A stretch of 64,000 nt of DNA, taken from Chinchilla lanigera (taxonomy: Eukaryota; Chordata; Mammalia; Rodentia; Chinchillidae). Positions 58,471 through 64,000 of this stretch are shown one piece after another (within the stretch, counting starts at the first letter, position 1; the number at the start of each line of letters is the position of its first letter). The DNA lies in assembly GCF_000276665.1 (NCBI RefSeq), contig NW_004955472.1:5070983-5134982 (forward strand), read 5' to 3'. A model generated the notes under the pieces. That model saw only the letters and a program-made list of their open reading frames with translations. It was not told the origin of the DNA and searched no databases. The position numbers were made by a program, and so were the translations under genes.

Positions 58471-61190
58471 CCTAATAGAGACTTAATGTTATACTGTATT
58501 CTTTTTATATCCTTCTCTTTTTTCTGAATTTTTATTACTCTGTGTTTGTAATACATAATGATCGTGTATCCCCAAGAAGAGTTGATACATACACATAACA
58601 CATCTTAATTCTTTTTCATCCCCTTACCCTCCCCAGCCTCAGTCTCCTGATCCTCTTGCCATTGGAAAAAAGATCTAACTCCCTTCTTCCAATTTCTTTT
58701 ATTTTGCTCTTTATTTATATTTTGGGTTTTCCTTTAAGAAAAACTATATGATATTTAAATTTATCTGTATGATTTATTTCATCTCACCTTATAGTCCTCT
58801 GGTATATTCATTTTCCTACAAATGAATCAAGTCTGTTCTTTTTTATTACAGAGTAGTACTCCATTGCATATAAATACCCCATTTTCTTTATCCATTTATC
58901 TGTTGAGGGATATCTAGGCCTATGCCAAGATTTACTTATTATGAATTGTGCTGGCATAAACATGCACGTATTACTGTAATATGATGTCTTAATTCTTCTA
59001 GGAAGATACCTAGGAGACTATCTAGATCAAGTGCAATTTCTTGTTTTATTTTTTTGAGGAATTAGCACACACATTTCCACAGTGGATGTGTTAGCTCATA
59101 TTCCCACCTACAGTGTGGAGGGTTTGTTTGTCCACTGCATCCTCATCAGTATTTGTTCTCTGATTTATTGAGAATGACCATTCTTTCTGGTGGAAGGTGG
59201 AATCTTACTCTTGTTTCAATTTACATTTCTCTAATTGCCGTCAATGTTGAACATTGTTTCATACATTTATTGGCCATTTGAATTTCTGAGAAGTGCCTAT
59301 TAATTTCAGAAGCCCATTTTTTGAATGGGTCTTTTATTTGGGGGAAACTTTTCCCAGTTATTCATACATTCTAGTTATTAGTCTTTTGTATGAGGAATAG
59401 AGAACAAAAAAGTTTCTCCACTCATATATTGGCTCTTTACTGTGTTGGTTGTTTGCTGTGCAGAACTGGTTTTGTTTTGTTTTGTATATTATCCCATATG
59501 TTGATACTTGGTATTACTTCTCACACTTGTGGGCTTGTGTTTAGAAAGTCCTTGCTTACCCCCGTCTTTAAGAGTTTTACCAATTTTATCTTCCACTAGA
59601 CTGTTCTGCTTTTAATATAGGTCTTTTATCTATTTGGATTTCACTTTAGTACGTGATGAAGGATATTGGTCTAGTTTAAATCTTTGGCATGTTGATAGCC
59701 AATTTTCCCAGCACTATTTGAAAAGGGGCTATCTTTACTTCAGCTTATGTTTGAGGCCTGCTCGTCAAAGATAAGATAGCTCAACGTACCTAGACTTATT
59801 TCTTCATCCTCTGTTCTGTTCTACTGATCTGCATATCTGTTTTCTTCCCAATACCATGCAGTTTTATATCATTACAGCTTTGTAGTTCAACTTGGAGTCC
59901 TGGACTGCGATGCCTCCAGCTTTCCTCTTGTTATCCAAGATTACTTTTGTTACTCTATTCTGGGCCCCTTGTTGTTCCCTTTTTATAATGGTTTTAGAAT
60001 TATGGATGTTAGAATCCAGTTCTCTGAGGTATGCTTTTAGCATTTTGATTGGCACTACATTAAACCTGTATGTTAGTTTTTGAAAAATAAACATTTTGAC
60101 AGTATTGGCTCTGGCTTTCCAGGAGCAGCAGATGTCTTCCCATTTTCTGATGTCTTCTCCCATGTGTTTTGCAGTTCTGTAGTTTTCACTGTAGAGTTCT
60201 ATCACTTCCTTGGTTAGACAATTCCTATTTTTTCTGGATGGTATTGTGAATGGAACTGTTTCTCTAATTTCTTTCTTAGTGAGTTTATGATTGATGTACA
60301 AGAGCACAGTTGATTTTCTGTGTTGATTGTGCATCTCCCAAAGGTAGGAATAACACCTTTGTTTATTATTCTAGGAGCATTTTGGTACATTTTTCTGTGC
60401 CTTCTGTTATGTACAGGATCATGCAATTTGACCCGATTTGGTAATCTGACGACTTCTTCTTAAATGAATTCCTTTCATTTTTTTTTCCTTGCCTGATTCC
60501 TCTGGCTAATTTTTCAAACATTATATTGATCGGAAGTGGTGATAATGGGTAGCATAGTCTTTTTCCTGATTTTAGAGGAAATGTTTTCAGCTTTTTGCCC
60601 ATTTAATGTGGTGTTGGCTATTCATTTTTCATACATTGCTTTTATCAGACTGAGTTAAGGTTCTTCTATATCTATTTTCTTCAGTGTTTTTTTTTATCAT
60701 GGATGGATGCTGGATTTTGTCAAAGAATTTTTCTTCACCTGTTGAAATGATAGTATGACTTTGTCTTTACTTCTGTTTAATGTGATAAATGCATTTAGTG
60801 ATTTGTGTATGCTGAACCATCCATTTATCCCTGGATGAATAATCAGTTTTATGATTAGCTGCATTGTGTTTGCCAGTATCTTGTTGAGGATTTTTCCCTC
60901 TATGTATATTACAGACTACGGTGTGTAGTTTTGTTTTTTGTTTGTGTCTTTGTCTGGTTTTGGAACCAGGATAAAGGTAATTTCCAGAAATGACTTAGGA
61001 ATACTCTTGCTCTTTCAATTTTATTAAAGAGTTTGAGGAACACTGGCAATATATATATTCTCTAAAGATGTTTTTCTAATTTAACAGTGAATCCATCAGG
61101 ACTTGGACTTTTGTAGTTTATAGGTTATTTCTTATTATGGCTTCAGTTTAGTTGAGTGATGTGGAATGTTTTTATGATTTTTATCTTGCT
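58471..61190 (-). mobile_element. Long L1 3' half, minus strand (ORF2 RT region to 3'UTR)
   Basis: About 2.7 kb follow the reversed L1 order: 3'UTR near 58500-58850, then the C-terminal ORF2 landmarks (TTCCACAGTGGATGTG at about 59090). Next come ACCATTCTTTCTGGTGG (59178), AATACCATGCAGTTTTATAT (about 59850), and the RT-region text near 60780-61100. The longest residual frame is 59864-60334 (156 codons), part of ORF2. Many frameshifts make it inactive. Confidence 0.92.
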
Positions 61191-61469
61191 TCAGCATTGG
61201 TTGTTCATATGTATCTAGGAATCTACCCACTTCTTTATTGTATAATAGAAGTTCCAAACTTGTATAGGAAAAGATTTTTAAAAGCATGAAAGATAGCAAA
61301 GTGAATGTCTCTCTTTGGAGAGGATGTCTTTGTTTAACCATTGTGTACAATGCACAAAAAGGCAAGATAAAATGCCAGAAGTAACTAATTAGTTTAACTA
61401 GGCTGGAAGAGTCACGGTTAAGAACAAATAGTCAATTGTCTTTTTATTTTGCAAAAAGAAAAAAATGAA
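61191..61469. other. Junction sequence, possibly L1-derived
   Basis: TCTAGGAATCTACCCACTTC at about 61215 still resembles reversed L1. The remainder is unassigned. Confidence 0.35.
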
Positions 61470-62445
61470 ACTTTAAATTTAAAAAGTATATAATAGCACC
61501 AAATATTATATAACATATTATAAATCTATATATGTGTATGTATATATGTATACTCTATGCACCAAAACCAATAATGTAATGATGACAGACCTGAAAAAAA
61601 TAAATCAAACAATACAGCATAGTCATGTTTCAGAAGATTTAATGCTGTTCAAGTATCCATCCTCCACAAATTAGTGCATATATTTACAGTGAAAATTTAT
61701 CATATCCAGGTGGTATTTTTGTGAAAATCAAAAAGATAGTTCTGAAAATGATATACAAACTTAAATTACATAGGCTAGGTAAACAATTATGGAAAATAAA
61801 AACAAAATTGAATTATAGTATTTGATTTAAAGACATAATAAGTCTACATCAATCAAAACAGTGTGATATAAATAAAAACGTGAAAAAGTAAGTTTTAAAG
61901 TAGCCTTCACTCATATGGTCAACTAAATCTCAGAAAAGGTGCAAACATGGCTCAAGAGAAGGATATTTTCAACATATGATACGATGCTGTGATATTAGGA
62001 CATCAATAATCACAGTGAAACTTCATCCCCATAAACTAACTTAAAATAGATCATAATACTAAATGTAAGAGCTAAAACTAACATTTGTATAGTACAGCAT
62101 AGGAAAAAAATATGTGTGATTATTCAGAAATATTCTTTAGACAAGACATACAAAAACAAAATAAAAAACAGCATTTACTATTCAATAGCTCCTGTAAAAA
62201 AAGAACAGAGATTATCAGAAAACATTTAAAGTAAGTATATCGAATAAGGAACTTCTTCATACGAAATAATAATTACATTTTTCTGTACAAAAAAGAATAA
62301 TTGAAGTGAAAAATAAACTTACAATATGCAATTTGCAAGAATATGAAACAAATGGCTATCTTAAATATTCAGGGTGTGAATCCAAAATTTTGCAGCCATT
62401 TTGGAAAATTAAAGAATAGTTTCCTTCATCTTTAATTAGTACTTC

Positions 62446-62583
62446 TTCATTTGTTTATTTCTTTATTTTTCTGAGACGGGCTTTCGTATCCACCATGGAG
62501 CCCAGGCTAGCTTTGATCTGACCACATCCTCCCAACTCCGCCTCCCACGCTTGGGGATTATAGGCAAGCGGCATCATGCCTGG
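62446..62583 (-). mobile_element. B1-type SINE, minus strand
   Basis: TTTTTCTGAGACGGGCTTTC, then CATGGAGCCCAGGCTAGCTT, CTCCGCCTCCCACGCTTGGG and GATTATAGGCAAGCG, ending ATCATGCCTGG, is the reversed 7SL-derived SINE order. Confidence 0.85.
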
Positions 62584-63211
62584 ATTATACTTGTACTTTT
62601 AATTAATGGATTTTGTCTGTTTGATAAAGGAAATCTTTTCTTTTGTGTGTGTTTGTAGAACATAACATTTAAATTCCTTGTGGGTAGGCCAAAATAAAGA
62701 TAACTGGAAGTAGGGAGGTTGATATTTCTCAAAAGGGAAGAGGATAAAGAGATGAGAAAGTGAGAGGCAGAGGAGAGAGGGAATAAAAAAGAAATTGTAA
62801 TGTGTTATATACGTGTACTGCTTGGGTCGAGGAGTGGAAACATTATGAACTAAAGAGGAGCAGCTTCTTCGTGAAGTTAAATATACAAAAACAAACACTG
62901 GCTTCCTGCTGACACGGCAAACCTAGTCCCAAGGATTTCCCCAAGTGCAATGTATGCATATGCCCTCACAAAGCTGTGTACAGTTATATTCTGGGTACTT
63001 TATTCATAATAAATATTCACCATAGCTGAAAATAACATAGATGATACATTAATTGTCCATAAAAAGGTAGCAAAGTATAACTAAATAAAATGCTGTAAAT
63101 GCTTTTTCATCAATATTATGGAAATTAAAGAAACCAGATAAAAAGACTGTACTCTTCTATACAACAAATTCATTTTAAAAATTCTAGAAAAGTCAAAAAT
63201 AATATTGCAGC

Positions 63212-63340
63212 AAATAAGTGGTGTCAGGGTCAGGGATATAGCTCAGTGGTACAAGCACCTGCCTGGCAAGAACAAGGTCCTGAGTTCGATTGCCGCTACC
63301 AAAAAGAATAAAATAAAATAAAATAAATAAGTGGTGTCAG
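63212..63340 (+). mobile_element. ID SINE, plus strand, with perfect 16-bp target duplication
   Basis: The body at 63228-63324 has an intact A-box TAGCTCAGTGG (63239-63249), a B-box-like AGTTCGATTGC (63283-63293) and an AAAATAAAATA tail. The flanks AAATAAGTGGTGTCAG at 63212-63227 and 63325-63340 are identical. It inserted into the older L1 3'UTR. Confidence 0.97.
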
Positions 63341-63562
63341 AAGTCTGGAGTGGGGAAGGTGTGAAGTACAAAGCAGAATGAACAAACTTTCAGGAGAGAT
63401 GGCAATGCTCTAAGTACTAAGCACATGGTGGTTACTCAACTTATATACAGAATGCAAAAAAAAATGTATGCACACTTCAGGAAAAGAAAAACCTATATAA
63501 ATCTTTTAATGCTAAATTCATTGAGATGTGAGATTAATAAAAGTTGCCTTTGGACTTTACAA

Positions 63563-63757
63563 TTACAGCTGGTGCTCAAAGTGGTGGCCACGAGCTTCCA
63601 GATATTTATTAGTATGGTGAACTGCTGCTTGGGTAACCTTGGTCGCTGAGATTGCTGCGCATAGATTTTCAGTTTCTTCTCTAAGGACCAGCAGTGTAGT
63701 GGGTTTTCTGTGATATACAACATCCTCTGGCATTCCCCCACATTTAGATAACACCAT
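63563..63757 (-). pseudogene. Tc1/mariner-type transposase C-terminal remnant
   Basis: The 64-codon minus-strand frame ends with Ala-Arg-Gly-His-His-Phe-Glu-His-Gln-Leu and a stop. It is preceded by Val-Val-Tyr-x-Arg-Lys-Pro-Thr-Thr-Leu and a hydrophobic/Glu-rich helix. IS630-Tc1-mariner transposases commonly end with a similar 'VY..P.T..LREEI' helix and a terminal G-H-F-E-H-L-L-like tail. No DDE catalytic core is visible upstream, where the frame is lost. A host coding exon is the main alternative, because a TTTTTCAACAG acceptor-like sequence precedes it. Confidence 0.4.
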
Positions 63758-63791
63758 CTGTTGAAAAACACATCATATTTTTCCTTTACTG

Positions 63792-63798
<7 letters not shown>

Positions 63799-63839
<41 letters not shown>
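63799..63839. repeat. (GT)n microsatellite
   Basis: About 20 uninterrupted GT units, the longest dinucleotide run in the window. Confidence 0.98.
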
Positions 63840-63842
<3 letters not shown>

Positions 63843-63904
63843 CTGTACTTTCAATATTTCATCAAATATTGCACTTAGAATTTGTTCTAAAGATTCATAA
63901 GTTT

Positions 63905-64000
63905 AGGGGATATAGCTCAGTGGCACAAGCACGTGCCTGGCAAGTATGAGGTCCTGAGTTAGACTCCCAGTACCAAAAAAAAAAAAAAGATAAAGCTTCA
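63905..64000 (+). mobile_element. ID SINE, plus strand, at window end
   Basis: AGGGGATATAGCTCAGTGGC, then GTGCCTGGCAAGTATGAGGT and CCTGAGTTAGACTCCCAGTA with a 14-A tail. The 3' flank is cut by the window, so the target duplication cannot be confirmed. Confidence 0.93.

Larger units (their letters stand above)
61470..63560 (+). mobile_element. Old L1 3' region, plus strand, carrying B1 and ID insertions
   Basis: CTAAATGTAAGAGCTAAAAC (62060), TTATTCATAATAAATATTCA (63000) and GTCTGGAGTGGGGAAGGTGT (63343), followed by a GCACATGGTGGTTACTCAAC block (63421), are ordered landmarks of the ORF2 end and 3'UTR of old L1 families. It is much more diverged than the opposite-strand L1 to its left. The part 62590-62960 is not clearly L1. 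Confidence 0.6.

Noticed and set aside
59864..60334. 156-codon minus-strand frame as a gene
   Set aside because: It lies inside a degraded L1 ORF2 and matches its region order.

Overview
The window reads as non-coding DNA from a mammalian nuclear genome, most likely a rodent. It is AT-rich. No open frame exceeds about 140 codons apart from artefacts across an assembly gap, and there are no operons, tRNA genes, rRNA genes or recognisable host gene exons. The rodent assignment rests on abundant short SINEs with a tRNA-like body (ID type: A-box TAGCTCAGTGG, B-box near GAGTTCGAT, A-rich tail), together with monomeric 7SL-derived B1-type SINEs and one B1+ID dimer. The ID variant ends in a 'GGTACCGGAGAAAAACC'-like tail. 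That, with B1-dID dimers, points away from mouse and rat and is compatible with a hystricognath or another non-muroid rodent; the lineage is inference.

Layout. 0-9.4 kb: mostly unassigned sequence with a 130-bp inverted repeat pair, ID and B1 SINEs and a retroviral-type LTR near 7.1-7.5 kb. 9.4-25.8 kb: a solo MaLR LTR, several old minus-strand L1 fragments (one split by another MaLR LTR), MIR and B1 SINEs, and two CpG-containing blocks (11.3-11.8 and 21.7 kb). 25.8-31.1 kb: old and younger plus-strand L1 pieces, a B1-ID dimer and a short L1 with a 5' inversion of twin-priming type. 33.8-38.8 kb: a layered structure in which a minus-strand MaLR provirus has its 3' LTR split by about 3 kb of L1; that L1 is itself interrupted by a younger L1 3' end, and ID elements sit in the MaLR LTR and in the adjacent L1 tail. 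40-44 kb: the 5' half of an old L1. 47 kb: a GC-richer block of tandem units of about 176 bp and about 43 bp. 48.9-50.8 kb: another L1 3' half. 51.5-52 kb: a CpG-richer MaLR-like LTR. 54.8-55.9 kb: an old minus-strand L1 interrupted by a 430-base assembly gap. 58.5-61.2 kb: a long minus-strand L1 ORF2 fossil. 61.5-63.5 kb: an old plus-strand L1 carrying B1 and ID insertions. 63.56-63.76 kb: a short minus-strand remnant resembling the C-terminus of a Tc1/mariner-type transposase.

No genes act together here. The history is of successive retroposition into what is probably intergenic or deep intronic sequence. I found no undescribed functional system that I could defend. The points most worth checking are the inverted repeat pair, the nested L1/MaLR stack, the twin-primed L1, the variable unit number in the L1 3'UTRs, the 47-kb tandem block, the CACGTG cluster, the isolated GC-box block and the transposase-like remnant. 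Family names come from remembered consensus features, not from a database search.
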